This document shows, one piece after another, positions 17,296 to 26,808 of a stretch of 64,000 bases of DNA (positions within the stretch are counted from its first letter, which is position 1; every line of letters begins with the position of its first letter). Source of the stretch: Ditibartonella apis. GTDB taxonomy: Bacteria; Pseudomonadota; Alphaproteobacteria; Rhizobiales; Rhizobiaceae. The notes beneath the pieces were generated by a model, which was not told the DNA's origin, did not search any database, and saw nothing but the letters and a program-made list of their open reading frames with translations. The position numbers and the translations under genes were made by a program. The stretch spans positions 814,501 to 878,500 of the forward strand of contig NZ_LXYU01000001.1 of NCBI RefSeq assembly GCF_001952075.1. The letters are read 5' to 3'.

Positions 17296-17452
17296 GACTT
17301 TGGCATCGACCAATCACGAGCCTTGCAATTTTTAACTGTTGTTATTAGACCTTTGAAGAAAAGATTATGCGCTGAACGAGTGGCAAAACCCGATTTTAGA
17401 AATATTTTATCGGGCTGATGAATGACCGTTTTTTACCGGAGAATTTTTTGAA

Positions 17453-18769
17453 ATGACAAGCAATGTAGCCCTTATCGGTTTGGCCCGCGACCTTAAAAAA
17501 CGCGAAGAAAGTGGCAAGCCCATCCGTATAGGGCTTGTCGGTTGCGGGGAAATGGGAACCGATCTGTTGACAGGTGTCGCCCATATGGATGGCATCGAGG
17601 TTGCAGCGGTTTCGACACGCACGCCCGAACGGGTGCTTGATGCGGCAAGAATTGCTTATGACGAAACGGGGCATGCAAAGGAAGTTTCCAATGCGTCGGA
17701 AATGACCGCAGCAATCGAAGAAGGAAAAATTGCCGCCACCGATGATCTCGATATGTTGCTAAAAAACGAGCTTGTCGATGTTATTGTCGATGCGACAGGC
17801 TATCCTGAAGCAGGTGCGGAAATCGGTTATAAAACGCTGCAAAATAACAAGCACGTCGTTATGATGAATGTCGAGGCGGATGTAACGATTGGTCCTTATC
17901 TTAAACATGAAGCTGAAAAACGTGGTCTTATCTACACGCTTGGAGCCGGTGACGAGCCATCTTCCTGCATGGAACTTATCGAATTTGTTTCAGCACTCGG
18001 ACACAATGTTGTTGCTGCAGGCAAGGGCAAAAACAATCCGCTCGATTTTGATGCAATTCCCGATAATTATGAAGAAGAGGCAAAGAAACGCAATATGAAT
18101 GTGCGTATGCTTGTCGAATTCATTGATGGTTCAAAAACCATGGTCGAAATGACGGCGATTGCCAACGCAACCGGCCTTGTTCCCGATTGCCCCGGTATGC
18201 ATGGCCCGAAAGCCGATATCGACCGGCTAAACAAAGTGCTTATTCCGGAAAAAGATGGTGGCGTTTTGTCAAAATCCGGCGTTGTCGATTATTCGATCGG
18301 GCGGGGTGTTTCACCGGGAGTTTTTGTGGTTGCAGAAATGCGCCACCCCCGTGTTTGGGAACGTATGGAAGATTTGAAAATCGGTGAAGGACCTTATTTT
18401 ACATTCCATCGTCCTTATCATCTCACAGCAATGGAAGTGCCGCTCACCTGCGCACGCGTCATGCTTTACGGAAAGGCCGATATGGTGCCACTTGATCGGC
18501 CGGTTGCCGAAGTTTGCGCCGTTGCCAAGAAAGATTTGAAACCCGGAGACAAGCTCGATTTTATCGGACTTTATACCTATCGTGCCTGGAACATGACAGT
18601 CGAGGATGCACGGAAGCACCAGGCAATTCCTTGTGGTTTGCTTGAAGGGGCAACCGTTACCGCACCGATCAAGAAGAACGAACTCATTACGGCAAAAAAT
18701 GCTGCAATCAATGAAGACCAGTGGATTGCACGCTTGCGTAAAAAACAGGATAAACTCATTTACGGCTGA
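17453..18769 (+). CDS. NAD(P)-dependent dehydrogenase with C-terminal SAF domain (homoserine-dehydrogenase-like)
   Basis: 438 residues. The N-terminal Rossmann fold has IRIGLVGCGEMGTDLL (about 24-39) with the dinucleotide GxGxMG. DVIVDATGYPEAG and HVVMMNVEADVTIGPYL follow. The middle resembles homoserine dehydrogenase, and the C-terminal ~90 residues (from about VAKKDLKPGDKLDFIG) form a SAF domain, as in antifreeze proteins and sugar-acid enzymes. This is the COG4091-type predicted dehydrogenase. Related proteins occur in sugar-acid or polyol catabolism, so true homoserine dehydrogenase activity is doubtful. GGAGAATTTTTTGAA precedes the ATG. It is monocistronic and has the 7-bp repeat in its upstream region. 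Confidence 0.8.
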   Translation: MTSNVALIGLARDLKKREESGKPIRIGLVGCGEMGTDLLTGVAHMDGIEVAAVSTRTPERVLDAARIAYDETGHAKEVSNASEMTAAIEEGKIAATDDLDMLLKNELVDVIVDATGYPEAGAEIGYKTLQNNKHVVMMNVEADVTIGPYLKHEAEKRGLIYTLGAGDEPSSCMELIEFVSALGHNVVAAGKGKNNPLDFDAIPDNYEEEAKKRNMNVRMLVEFIDGSKTMVEMTAIANATGLVPDCPGMHGPKADIDRLNKVLIPEKDGGVLSKSGVVDYSIGRGVSPGVFVVAEMRHPRVWERMEDLKIGEGPYFTFHRPYHLTAMEVPLTCARVMLYGKADMVPLDRPVAEVCAVAKKDLKPGDKLDFIGLYTYRAWNMTVEDARKHQAIPCGLLEGATVTAPIKKNELITAKNAAINEDQWIARLRKKQDKLIYG

Positions 18770-19582
18770 TCGGGAGTTTTTAAACACCGCCGCTAATAAA
18801 CGATAAAAATACAGTTATATCCACCATTTGATAAGGCTTTGTATTTGACAAACAGGAAAGTTGGTTTTTTGCCAAATGTGAAGCCAAGTGTTTGTTTTTT
18901 GCGTCAGACAACGTCTCTCGTCGAAAGGGGCCTATGCTTATGCTATTGAGGTTTTCAAAGCCCTTGACGCCGTAACGTTGCCGGATAGCAACCGTCGAAA
19001 AGGGGAAACGGAGAGGCATAATCCGTCATCTACTATCTGAATTTCTCATGTGCCTTGGCCAACAAGACGGACTTCTCTTTATCAACGACACGCAATATCA
19101 AAGACCGGCAATTTTCCGTTTGGTCGCTTTACTTTCGATGATTCATGCAGTCGAGATTCCCATAGTTTCAAATTCCCGTTGGAATGAAAAAGGCCAAGAA
19201 AGAAGAAAAAGCGAACAAAGCGGGGCGTTCGAGAATAAGTGTAACCGTTCTTGACACTACAAGTTTATTACGCTGCGAGGTTATGGCTGCTACTGCGGTT
19301 TTTAAAGTGGACTTACGCGGCGGTTTAAGAACCGGAAAAACAGAATTTTCGTCAACATGATTCAACCGCAAAGGCATTCTTCAACAAGCGCAATCACGAA
19401 AATCAGGGCGAGAAGAAGTCCTACATGATCGTTTTATGAAATGCCGGTAGGAACCCGCTTCTTCACATTGTGTGATTTCAAAAACGGAGACCGACCGTTA
19501 TGTTGGCTGTGAAAGCTTTTGAAATGCAATCAGGCAAACACTTTAAAGGGAAATTGCGTTTTGCTTATCCCGATAAAGACCA
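18770..19582. other. Long stretch with no recognised gene
   Basis: About 810 bases between two convergent genes. Several short frames exist (for example 19048-19254 on the plus strand), but none has both a ribosome site and a recognisable product. Codon-like segments around 18930-19020 and 19050-19250 might be remnants of decayed genes; I cannot identify a parent. No clear terminator seen. Confidence 0.45.
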
Positions 19583-20785
19583 TCAATTCGGAACGCGAGG
19601 TTTGCGTGGTTTGGTGAGGACATTCCAGTAAAGCACAACGAACCCCAAAAAAGCCAGAATCCATAAAGTTCCGGCAAGGTGAAGCGTTGGCAGATTGTTA
19701 TTGGCAATGCCTGCAAAAAGCCTCAGCCAGACCGATAGGAAAAGTGCGAGGTAAACCAGTACGACCGGCCAGGAAACTGTAAGCGGGCGGCCTGCGTGAC
19801 CAAGGCTTGCACGCGTCATAACGGCCATTGTCATCATACCGATGCCACCGACCATCCATAAATGTTGCACAGGTGCGCGTCCCCCCGGAATAATTCCGAA
19901 TGTACCAAGAGCCAAAGCGATAAACCCTAGCGGAATAAACAGGAAGCCGACATGAAGCACAAAAACCAGCGGTTCTTTTAAAGTTGCCAAACCACGCCAC
20001 CTTTTAAGCCGGTAAAGATTGGCAATGCCACAAAGGCCGCACAATAGGGCGGTCAATTTTGTGTCGGGAAAGAGAATCCACAGAACGAGGCAAATAGCCG
20101 TAAAAACCATGATGGTTTGATCAACGCGCCCGTGCGGGGCAGGTAGTTTTGTTTCCCCGCGTTTGGCAAGCCAATTGCGTGTAAAACTTGGTACAATCCG
20201 TCCACCGATAATGGCAATAAGGAAAACCGCAATGGCAAGGGCAAGACGTGCTCCATAACCATCGGCAGCATAACCATTATTAAAGGCTTCCCAATCAAAA
20301 ATCAGATTGGCGCAGAAAAGCAAAACAAGCAAAATAAGCACTTTGAGATTGCGCCAGTTTTTTCCATATATAATTTCGCGCCCGATTGCGATGGTGAAAA
20401 GAAGCGGAAACAACAAATCAAGGCCAACTGTTACAGTCGCCGGCAAATCGGATGACAGCACCATGGCAATGCGCCCGATAAGCCAGATGGATACGAGGCC
20501 CAAAAGCGGCCAGCCGACAATTGGCAATCGTCCGGTCCAATTGGGAACGGCAGTCATCAAAAAACCGGCAATGACAGCCCATAAATAACCGAAGAGAAAG
20601 CTGTGGGCATGCCAGGAAAACGGATCAATCCCGATTGCCAGCACATCTTTGCCGGAAAAAAGGAAAATCCAGATAAACAGACTGAATACAGCCCAGATAC
20701 TTGCGAACAAAAAAAATGGCCGATAGCCATAACTCAAAAGTGCCGGGCCTTGCCATGCTCTCATCTGTTCGGCCGAACTTGCCAT
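19583..20785 (-). CDS. nnrS: NnrS family membrane protein
   Basis: 400 residues from the second ATG. It is hydrophobic throughout with about 12 membrane helices; the start WQGPALLSYGYRPFFLFASIWA and WHAHSFLFGYLWAVIAGFLMTAVPNWTGR are the NnrS signatures. Histidines in these helices are the proposed haem ligands. NnrS lowers the harm done by nitric oxide and is usually linked to denitrification, but no nitrite or NO reductase is in the window. Two ATGs lie close together (20791, 20785). GAGG is only two bases from the first but eight from the second, so 20785 is preferred. A terminator separates it from the pnt operon. Confidence 0.88.
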   Translation of the reverse strand: MASSAEQMRAWQGPALLSYGYRPFFLFASIWAVFSLFIWIFLFSGKDVLAIGIDPFSWHAHSFLFGYLWAVIAGFLMTAVPNWTGRLPIVGWPLLGLVSIWLIGRIAMVLSSDLPATVTVGLDLLFPLLFTIAIGREIIYGKNWRNLKVLILLVLLFCANLIFDWEAFNNGYAADGYGARLALAIAVFLIAIIGGRIVPSFTRNWLAKRGETKLPAPHGRVDQTIMVFTAICLVLWILFPDTKLTALLCGLCGIANLYRLKRWRGLATLKEPLVFVLHVGFLFIPLGFIALALGTFGIIPGGRAPVQHLWMVGGIGMMTMAVMTRASLGHAGRPLTVSWPVVLVYLALFLSVWLRLFAGIANNNLPTLHLAGTLWILAFLGFVVLYWNVLTKPRKPRVPN

Positions 20786-20795
20786 GATCATGTCC

Positions 20796-20825
20796 TCAAA
20801 AAAAATGCCGCCTTAGTGGCGGCAT
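20796..20825 (-). terminator. Intrinsic terminator of the pnt operon
   Basis: On the minus strand ATGCCGCC pairs with GGCGGCAT (20805-20825, loop of five) and eight T residues follow. It is nine bases beyond the pntB stop. The Shine-Dalgarno of nnrS begins directly after the T-run. Confidence 0.85.
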
Positions 20826-20833
20826 CTTAAGGT

Positions 20834-22249
20834 TTATTCCATGGCTTTGACAATGCTTTCGACCATTTTTTTGGCATCGCCAAAAAGCATCATAGTATTG
20901 TCACGGAAAAACAGCTCGTTTTCAACGCCTGAATAGCCTGTTCCCATGCCACGTTTCAGAAACAGAACTGTTCCCGCTTTCGACACGTCGAGAATCGGCA
21001 TGCCATAAATCGGCGAAGAAGGATCCGATTTGGCAGCAGGGTTGGTCACGTCATTGGCACCAATGACAAAAGCAACATCTGCTTCGGCAAATTCGGAATT
21101 AATATCGTCAAGCTCGAAAACTTCGTCATAGGGCACATTGGCTTCGGCAAGCAGCACATTCATGTGGCCGGGCATACGACCGGCAACCGGATGAATGGCA
21201 TATTTGACTTCGACGCCGTTTTCCTTGAGCTTGTCGGCCATTTCACGCAGTGCGTGCTGAGCCTGTGCAACAGCCATGCCATATCCCGGTACGATAATGA
21301 CCTTGTTGGCATTTTTCATAATGAACGCCGCATCGTCAGCCGACCCCTGTTTGACAGGACGGCGTTCGACTTCGTTATGTCCGGCAGGACCGGCACTTTC
21401 ACCACCGAATCCGCCAAGGATCACGGAAATGAACGAGCGGTTCATGCCTTTACACATAATGTAGGAAAGGATGGCACCGGAAGATCCGACCAGTGCACCG
21501 GTGATGATCAAAGCCATATTTCCGAGAGTAAAACCGATACCCGCGGCGGCCCATCCCGAATAGGAATTGAGCATGGAAACAACAACCGGCATATCAGCGC
21601 CACCGATCGGCACAATCAGTGTGACACCGATAACAAGCGACAAAAGAACAATAAGCCAGAAAACCAGATGGCTTTCGGTTCCGACAAGTGCGGCGATGAG
21701 AACAACGATTGCCGCTGCAAGAACAATGTTGATCAAGTGCCGGTTCGGCAAAATGATCGGCTTACCGGACATACGTCCATCAAGTTTCAGGAACGCAATG
21801 ATGGAACCGGTAAAGGTTATCGCACCGATTGCGACACCGATTGCCATTTCAACAAGTGCCCGCCCGTGGATAGAGCCGATTTCGCCAATGCCGAATGAAT
21901 GCGGCGAATAAAGTGCACCGGCGGCCACCATAACGGCAGCAAGACCGACGAGCGAATGGAAAGAGGCAACAAGTTGCGGCATTGCCGTCATGGCAATGCG
22001 GCGGGCAATGATAGCACCGATAGCGCCACCGATGGCAAGACCTATAATGATGAGGACAAGGCCACCGAAGCTTGGACGGGCAAGCAATAGTGTTGTGATG
22101 ATGGCAACAGCCATGCCGACCATGCCATAGGCATTGCCCTTGCGGCTTGTTGTCGGATGGGAAAGCCCGCGCAGCGCCATGATGAACAGGACACCGGAAA
22201 CGAGATAAAGAAAGGCGGCAAAATTAACACTCATAGTTTCAAGCCTCAC
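20834..22249 (-). CDS. pntB: NAD(P) transhydrogenase subunit beta
   Basis: 471 residues. The first ~270 form the membrane domain II (about nine helices). The C-terminal ~190 form the NADP(H)-binding domain III, with [21 protein letters not shown] (about 313-333) and [25 protein letters not shown], both family signatures. With PntAA and PntAB it couples hydride transfer from NADH to NADP+ with inward proton flow across the inner membrane. Its ATG overlaps the stop of pntAB by four bases. It is the last gene of the operon, closed by the terminator at 20796-20825. Confidence 0.96.
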   Translation of the reverse strand: MRLETMSVNFAAFLYLVSGVLFIMALRGLSHPTTSRKGNAYGMVGMAVAIITTLLLARPSFGGLVLIIIGLAIGGAIGAIIARRIAMTAMPQLVASFHSLVGLAAVMVAAGALYSPHSFGIGEIGSIHGRALVEMAIGVAIGAITFTGSIIAFLKLDGRMSGKPIILPNRHLINIVLAAAIVVLIAALVGTESHLVFWLIVLLSLVIGVTLIVPIGGADMPVVVSMLNSYSGWAAAGIGFTLGNMALIITGALVGSSGAILSYIMCKGMNRSFISVILGGFGGESAGPAGHNEVERRPVKQGSADDAAFIMKNANKVIIVPGYGMAVAQAQHALREMADKLKENGVEVKYAIHPVAGRMPGHMNVLLAEANVPYDEVFELDDINSEFAEADVAFVIGANDVTNPAAKSDPSSPIYGMPILDVSKAGTVLFLKRGMGTGYSGVENELFFRDNTMMLFGDAKKMVESIVKAME

Positions 22250-22656
22250 TTATCTTTTTTCTTGTACATGGCAAGCATGCGTTGGGTAACGAGAAAGCCG
22301 CCGAAAATATTGACGCTTGCAAGTACCAGTGCGATGAAGCCGAAAGTGCTTGCAAGGCCTGAAGACGAAAGACCGACAGCAAGCAGCGCACCAACGACGA
22401 TAACTGAAGAAATCGCATTGGTAACAGCCATCAGCGGTGTGTGGAGAGCCGGCGTGACTGCCCAAACAACATAATAGCCGACAAAAATCGCCAGTACGAA
22501 GATCGCAAACTGGAAAATGAACGGGTCAATAATACCGCCGGTCACATTGTGGACGGCATCAACGGCATTACTGGAGATTTGGCCGCCTGCTTCGCGCACA
22601 GCGGCAATGGCCTGATCCAGACCTTGAAGGGCTTTGTCGAGAGCCTCGTTAGACAT
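22246..22656 (-). CDS. pntAB: NAD(P) transhydrogenase subunit alpha, membrane part
   Basis: 136 residues. An N-terminal polar stretch is followed by three to four membrane helices ([46 protein letters not shown]). The motif [16 protein letters not shown] is the conserved start of domain II. In many bacteria this segment is fused to PntAA; here, as in other alphaproteobacteria such as Rhodospirillum, it is a separate protein. Its start shares one base with the stop of pntAA (TAATG) and its stop overlaps pntB, so the three products are translationally coupled. Confidence 0.95.
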   Translation of the reverse strand: MSNEALDKALQGLDQAIAAVREAGGQISSNAVDAVHNVTGGIIDPFIFQFAIFVLAIFVGYYVVWAVTPALHTPLMAVTNAISSVIVVGALLAVGLSSSGLASTFGFIALVLASVNIFGGFLVTQRMLAMYKKKDK

Positions 22657-23933
22657 TATCTGGCTCCTTTTTCATCTGTTTTTTTATCCGCTTTGGCGGC
22701 TGGTTCTTTATGTTTCGAGGATGTATGGTTTGCCGTTTTTTCAGCCTTTTCATCCGCTTTTTTTGCCGGAGCCGGTTTTTTATCGGCGGCTTTTTTCTCT
22801 GATTCTTCTGCAAAGCGGGGATGAACTATGTCGCCATCGAAAGTGAGCAATGTCGCTTTGACGAGCTCGTCATTCCGGTCGATAGTAAACGCTTTTGTCT
22901 CCTTGTTTGTCATGATATCGACAAAGGCATAAAGATTGCGCGCATAAAGCTGGGAAGCGGTAGCGGCAATACGACCCGGAACATTGGTGAAGCCGATAAT
23001 CTTCACCCCTTCAACTTCGACAATCTTATTAGCGACAGCGCCTTCGACATTGCCACCTCTTTCAACGGCAAGATCAACCACGACCGAACCTTGACGCATG
23101 GTTTTAAGCATCGCTTTAGTGATAAGGCGCGGTGCGGGACGACCGGGAATCAATGCGGTTGTAATGACGATATCCTGTTTGGCAATATGCTCGGCAGTCA
23201 AAGCAGCCTGTTTTTGCTGGTATTCCTTCGACATTTCCTTGGCATAGCCGCCAGCAGTTTCAGCAGCTTTGAATTCATCATCCTCGACGGCGATAAATTT
23301 TGCACCAAGGGAAGCGACCTGCTCTTTTGCGGCAGGACGTACGTCATTTGCCGTGACCGATGCACCGAGACGCCGTGCAGTGGCAATGGCCTGAAGACCG
23401 GCAACACCCGCCCCCATGATGAAAACCTTGGCAGCCGGAACGGTACCGGCAGCGGTCATCATCATGGGAAGGGCGCGGTCATAATATTCGGCTGCATCAA
23501 TCACTGCCTGATAACCGGCAAGATTTGCCTGTGATGACAGAACATCCATGACTTGCGCACGCGTAATGCGCGGCATGAATTCCATTGAAAAGGCATTCAA
23601 TCCGGCTTTGGCCATGGCCTTGACATCATTCTCATGGCCGAATGGATCGAGAATGCCGATAAGGCTTGCACCCTTTTTATATTGCGACAGTTCCTTGGCA
23701 TCTGGACGGCGCAATTTTAAAATGATGTCGGCTTTGCTTGCCTCGTTTGCACCAACGATTTTTGCACCGGCTTCCTTGTAGTCCTCGTCACTTATCAAGG
23801 ACTGGAGACCGGCACCTTTCTCGACCGACACATCATAGCCGAGATTGATAAGCTTTTTGACAGTTTCAGGAGACGCGGCAACGCGTGTTTCCCCTTCGGC
23901 TGTTTCTTTGGCAACAAAAACTGTTTGACCCAA
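22656..23933 (-). CDS. pntAA: NAD(P) transhydrogenase subunit alpha, NAD-binding part, with charged tail
   Basis: 425 residues. It belongs to the alanine dehydrogenase/PNT family. The N-terminal [23 protein letters not shown] is followed by a Rossmann motif [22 protein letters not shown] (about 171-192) that binds NAD(H) on the cytosolic face. The last ~50 residues are an unusual Lys/Ala/Glu-rich tail ([21 protein letters not shown] and more) beyond the normal domain I. The start is TTG, supported by AAGGAG eight bases upstream. It is the first gene of pntAA-pntAB-pntB. The tail may be a flexible linker toward the membrane subunits. Confidence 0.95.
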   Translation of the reverse strand: MGQTVFVAKETAEGETRVAASPETVKKLINLGYDVSVEKGAGLQSLISDEDYKEAGAKIVGANEASKADIILKLRRPDAKELSQYKKGASLIGILDPFGHENDVKAMAKAGLNAFSMEFMPRITRAQVMDVLSSQANLAGYQAVIDAAEYYDRALPMMMTAAGTVPAAKVFIMGAGVAGLQAIATARRLGASVTANDVRPAAKEQVASLGAKFIAVEDDEFKAAETAGGYAKEMSKEYQQKQAALTAEHIAKQDIVITTALIPGRPAPRLITKAMLKTMRQGSVVVDLAVERGGNVEGAVANKIVEVEGVKIIGFTNVPGRIAATASQLYARNLYAFVDIMTNKETKAFTIDRNDELVKATLLTFDGDIVHPRFAEESEKKAADKKPAPAKKADEKAEKTANHTSSKHKEPAAKADKKTDEKGAR

Positions 23934-24219
23934 ATGTTATCTCCTTGAGTTTCAGGGAAGACAAACTGTCTAACGACAGTCTCTTCTCCCCACCTATTCA
24001 CAATGCCGGATTATTTCAGAAAAATTGAAACGATTTAGTAGTAACGATAAAACCACATCATTTCCAGTGGTTTTGCTAAAATTTCATTTTTCAAGATTTC
24101 TGACCGTGAAAAGTTCAGGGAAAATATTTTTAAAAACACCTGTCTGAATGGAAATAGGGCATTTGACAAACCCCCGTTTTCTTTGAATATTGACCGGATA
24201 ATATATAAAGGGAACACAA

Positions 24220-25032
24220 ATGGCTGATCGTTTAAAGCCGCTTGTTGCGGTACCCTCCGATTGCCCCGAGTTTGACGGTTATGTCTGGAATGGCACGCCC
24301 GTACAATATCTTGAGGCCGCGTCAAAGGTCGCTGATGTTGCGCCCCTTATCGTGCCGTCACTTGGGCGAGATGCCGATATACAATCCATACTTGCGGTTG
24401 TGGACGGTGTTCTTATCACCGGAGCGAAATCCAATGTAAATCCCGCGCGCTATGGCGAAGCCGCCACGACAGATCATGAGCCGTTCGATTTTTCTCGTGA
24501 TGAAACGTCGTTTTTCCTCATCCATGCGGCAATCAGGCTAGGTTTGCCGCTTCTTGCCATTTGCCGCGGTATACAGGAACTCAACGTCGCTCTTGGGGGG
24601 ACATTGTCACCGGCGCTACAAAAAATACCGGGGAAACTTGATCATAGAGCCAATGATAAAAGTGACAGTGATAAAAAGTTCGCCATAAGACAACCGGTGC
24701 ATGTGAGCGAGAATACGTCGCTCGCAGAAATTGTAGGAACCGGCGAAATCATGGTGAACTCCGTTCACCAGCAGGGAATCAACAAGCTCGCGCCACGTCT
24801 TGTTGCCGAAGCGATAGCCGCCGATGGCACGATTGAAGCAGTCAGTGTGAAGGATGCGAAAGATTTTGCCCTCGGGGTACAATGGCATCCCGAATATTGG
24901 GCAACAAGCGATATACCATCAAACAAGATATTTAAAGCATTTGGCGAAGCGGTTCATCATCATAATGATAAGCGGCTTGAAAAAAACGGGTGCCGTAAAA
25001 AAGATAATCACCTTGAAAAAGGCAAGCCGTGA
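24220..25032 (+). CDS. Gamma-glutamyl-gamma-aminobutyrate hydrolase family protein (class I glutamine amidotransferase-like, C26)
   Basis: 270 residues. The nucleophile motif LLAICRGIQELNVALGG has C115, and the rest of the triad is H223 and E225 in GVQWHPEY. LITGAKSNVNPARYG (66-80) is typical of PuuD-type peptidase C26 enzymes, which cut gamma-glutamyl bonds; PuuD releases GABA in putrescine breakdown. No puu genes are adjacent, so the substrate is uncertain. The last 20 residues are Lys-rich (KNGCRKKDNHLEKGKP) and outside the domain. The ATG at 24220 has the sequence AAAGGGAACACAA before it. It stands alone, convergent with the LacI-type gene. Confidence 0.88.
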   Translation: MADRLKPLVAVPSDCPEFDGYVWNGTPVQYLEAASKVADVAPLIVPSLGRDADIQSILAVVDGVLITGAKSNVNPARYGEAATTDHEPFDFSRDETSFFLIHAAIRLGLPLLAICRGIQELNVALGGTLSPALQKIPGKLDHRANDKSDSDKKFAIRQPVHVSENTSLAEIVGTGEIMVNSVHQQGINKLAPRLVAEAIAADGTIEAVSVKDAKDFALGVQWHPEYWATSDIPSNKIFKAFGEAVHHHNDKRLEKNGCRKKDNHLEKGKP

Positions 25033-25451
25033 AAAAATAGGAAACACTTATTCCAAAAAATATCGGCTTTCGTAAAAGTTCGCTATTGGGAAAAATTATG
25101 GAACCTTTTTCAAGTTTATGCGCAAGATCCATTTTGTTATGGTTTTTGAATGCAAGATTTTTTTGTTTTTGTTGCAGCATTTTCAAAAATTGTTTTGATG
25201 AAGCCGGAGCAACCATTCCGGCTTTTTGAAACAGAGTGGTATCCGTTACTGTGTCCGAAGAGAATGGACGCACCAACCGGAAAAAGGTTTTGCTGTTTTT
25301 ACACCGAATTCCGCCCCATATTCTGTTTTAAAGTTATGTATGGAACTGTCGGAAACGCGAAAAAACAACCGCAGTTTATCATAAAGCGAAAGTCACCTTA
25401 TGATGTCAGAATCATAGATTATCGGAAACGGATATCAGAAAATTAAAGTTT
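25033..25451. other. Gene-free stretch between convergent genes
   Basis: 419 bases between the C26 hydrolase and the LacI-type regulator, both of which end here. T-rich tracts occur at about 25155-25180 but no clear stem-loop terminator; no supported gene. Confidence 0.45.
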
Positions 25452-26477
25452 TCAGTCTTTTCGCGGAACCATGCGACCGGTTGATTGGCGAATGTGCAAT
25501 TCCGGTTTGATAAGATCGTGACCATTTTTCACTTCGATACCGTTCAAAAGGTCAAGAAGAGCACGCGCTGCACGCCTTCCCACTTCCCTTTGTCCATTCC
25601 AGACTGTGGTGAGTGCGGGTGTGGCAATTGCAGCTTCCTCGAGATCATCATAACCGGTGACAGAAATATCCCGCCCTGCAACGAGGCCTGCACGGGCAAT
25701 TCCGTTCATCAAACCGATTGCGGCAAGGTCATTGAAACAGACAGCGGCTGTCGGTTTATCTTTGAGTGCCAGAAATTGTGGTGCAATTTCGAAGCCGGCC
25801 TGTTTGGTCCGCGGTCCTTCAAGGCGCCATTCGGGTTTTGCTTCAAGGCCTGCAAGCTGCATGGCGTGGCGATAACCTTCATAACGGTCATGGCCTGTCG
25901 ATGTGTAATCGGTGCCGCCAACCATAGCGATGCATTTATGCCCGAGCGAAATAAGATGGTTGGTAGCAAGAGAAATACCATAAGTATCATCGCCACAAAA
26001 AACCGGAACATTTACCCCTTCGACATGACGGGCGACAAACACAACAGGCAAACCGTTATTTTGCGCCATCTCGATGTCTTTTGCGGGAGTTCCGATTGCC
26101 GGTGACATGATGACGCCATCAGCTCCGAGCTGGAGTAACGTTTCCAGAAAATTGCGTTGCTTATCCAACTGGTCATAATGGTTGGAAAGAATGAAGGTTT
26201 GCCGCGACCGGTCGAGTTCAGTTTCGATCGAGCGCAATATTTCGGCAAAAAACGGATTCATAATGTCGTGAACAACGACACCGACAATGCCCGAGCGTGA
26301 TGTGCGCAAGCTTGCTGCGCGGCGGTTATAAATATAACCGATATCACGAGCATAATCCTTGATTCTGTCACGCGTGTCATCTGCTACAAGCGGACTGTCA
26401 CGTAGCGCAAGTGAAACCGTAGCTGTAGATACATTCAATGCATCGGCAATGGTAGAAAGCTTGATTTTTTGTGACAA
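25452..26477 (-). CDS. LacI family transcriptional regulator
   Basis: 341 residues. The N-terminal helix-turn-helix KLSTIADALNVSTATVSLALRDSPLV (about 6-31) with the hinge helix following is typical of LacI/GalR. The rest is a periplasmic-binding-protein-like sensor domain (GIVGVVVHDIMNPFFAEILRSIE; GYDDLEEAAIATPALTTV). It would repress, and be released by, a sugar or related effector. No sugar transporter or catabolic gene is adjacent, so the regulon lies elsewhere or is only the gene itself. A near-perfect 27-bp palindrome lies about 100 bases upstream (26578-26604) and may be its operator. ATG at 26477. Confidence 0.92.
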   Translation of the reverse strand: MSQKIKLSTIADALNVSTATVSLALRDSPLVADDTRDRIKDYARDIGYIYNRRAASLRTSRSGIVGVVVHDIMNPFFAEILRSIETELDRSRQTFILSNHYDQLDKQRNFLETLLQLGADGVIMSPAIGTPAKDIEMAQNNGLPVVFVARHVEGVNVPVFCGDDTYGISLATNHLISLGHKCIAMVGGTDYTSTGHDRYEGYRHAMQLAGLEAKPEWRLEGPRTKQAGFEIAPQFLALKDKPTAAVCFNDLAAIGLMNGIARAGLVAGRDISVTGYDDLEEAAIATPALTTVWNGQREVGRRAARALLDLLNGIEVKNGHDLIKPELHIRQSTGRMVPRKD

Positions 26478-26808
26478 TGCCCCTCATCCTTCAAAGATAA
26501 AACAACAGCAAGCTTCTGTTACCTTCAAGAGGATTGAATGAATACCCCATTGGGAGGTTCCGGAAAAGCCTGAAACGTTATTTTCACCTGACAGGTGATA
26601 ATAAATTTAAAAGGCTTGTCCAAACAAAACTGTGTTATTTCCGGTACCAGACCGCAAACATAGACAAGTCGCAAAACATCAATGCACTTGAAAGAGCTCA
26701 CGCCGAATGAAACAAATACGGAAAGCTTGATCGGATGGTAAAACCGGTCATTTGATAAGCCGGTGGCTATGTTCTTTCCTTTTTTAGGAGTTTGGCTCCA
26801 TCATCAAA
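26478..26808. other. Upstream region of the lacI-type gene with a 27-bp palindrome
   Basis: 331 bases with no gene. It contains the inverted repeat TTATTTTCACCTG / CAGGTGATAATAA around a single central A (26578-26604; 12 of 13 positions pair, the core TCACCTG-A-CAGGTGA perfectly). Confidence 0.6.
26578..26604. promoter_or_regulatory. Candidate operator, 27-bp inverted repeat
   Basis: Two 13-base arms around one A, 12 of 13 positions complementary. It lies 101 bases upstream of the ATG of the LacI-type regulator, so it may serve autoregulation. The odd centre differs from the classical even-symmetric LacI operator with central CG, so another regulator could bind it. Confidence 0.5.

Noticed and set aside
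17124-17306. Minus-strand ORF encoding repeated Arg-Glu-Gln-Arg-Ala-Glu-Ser
   Set aside because: The repeat is open in every frame because its unit has no stop codon; there is no ribosome site and no conserved flank. Treated as a DNA repeat, not a protein.
18770-19582. Decayed genes in the long gap after the SAF-domain dehydrogenase
   Set aside because: Some stretches look codon-like, but no parent family could be recognised, so no pseudogene is listed.
21164-21898. 244-codon plus-strand ORF inside pntB
   Set aside because: Entirely antisense to pntB, with a composition rich in Asn, His, Asp and Arg typical of shadow frames.
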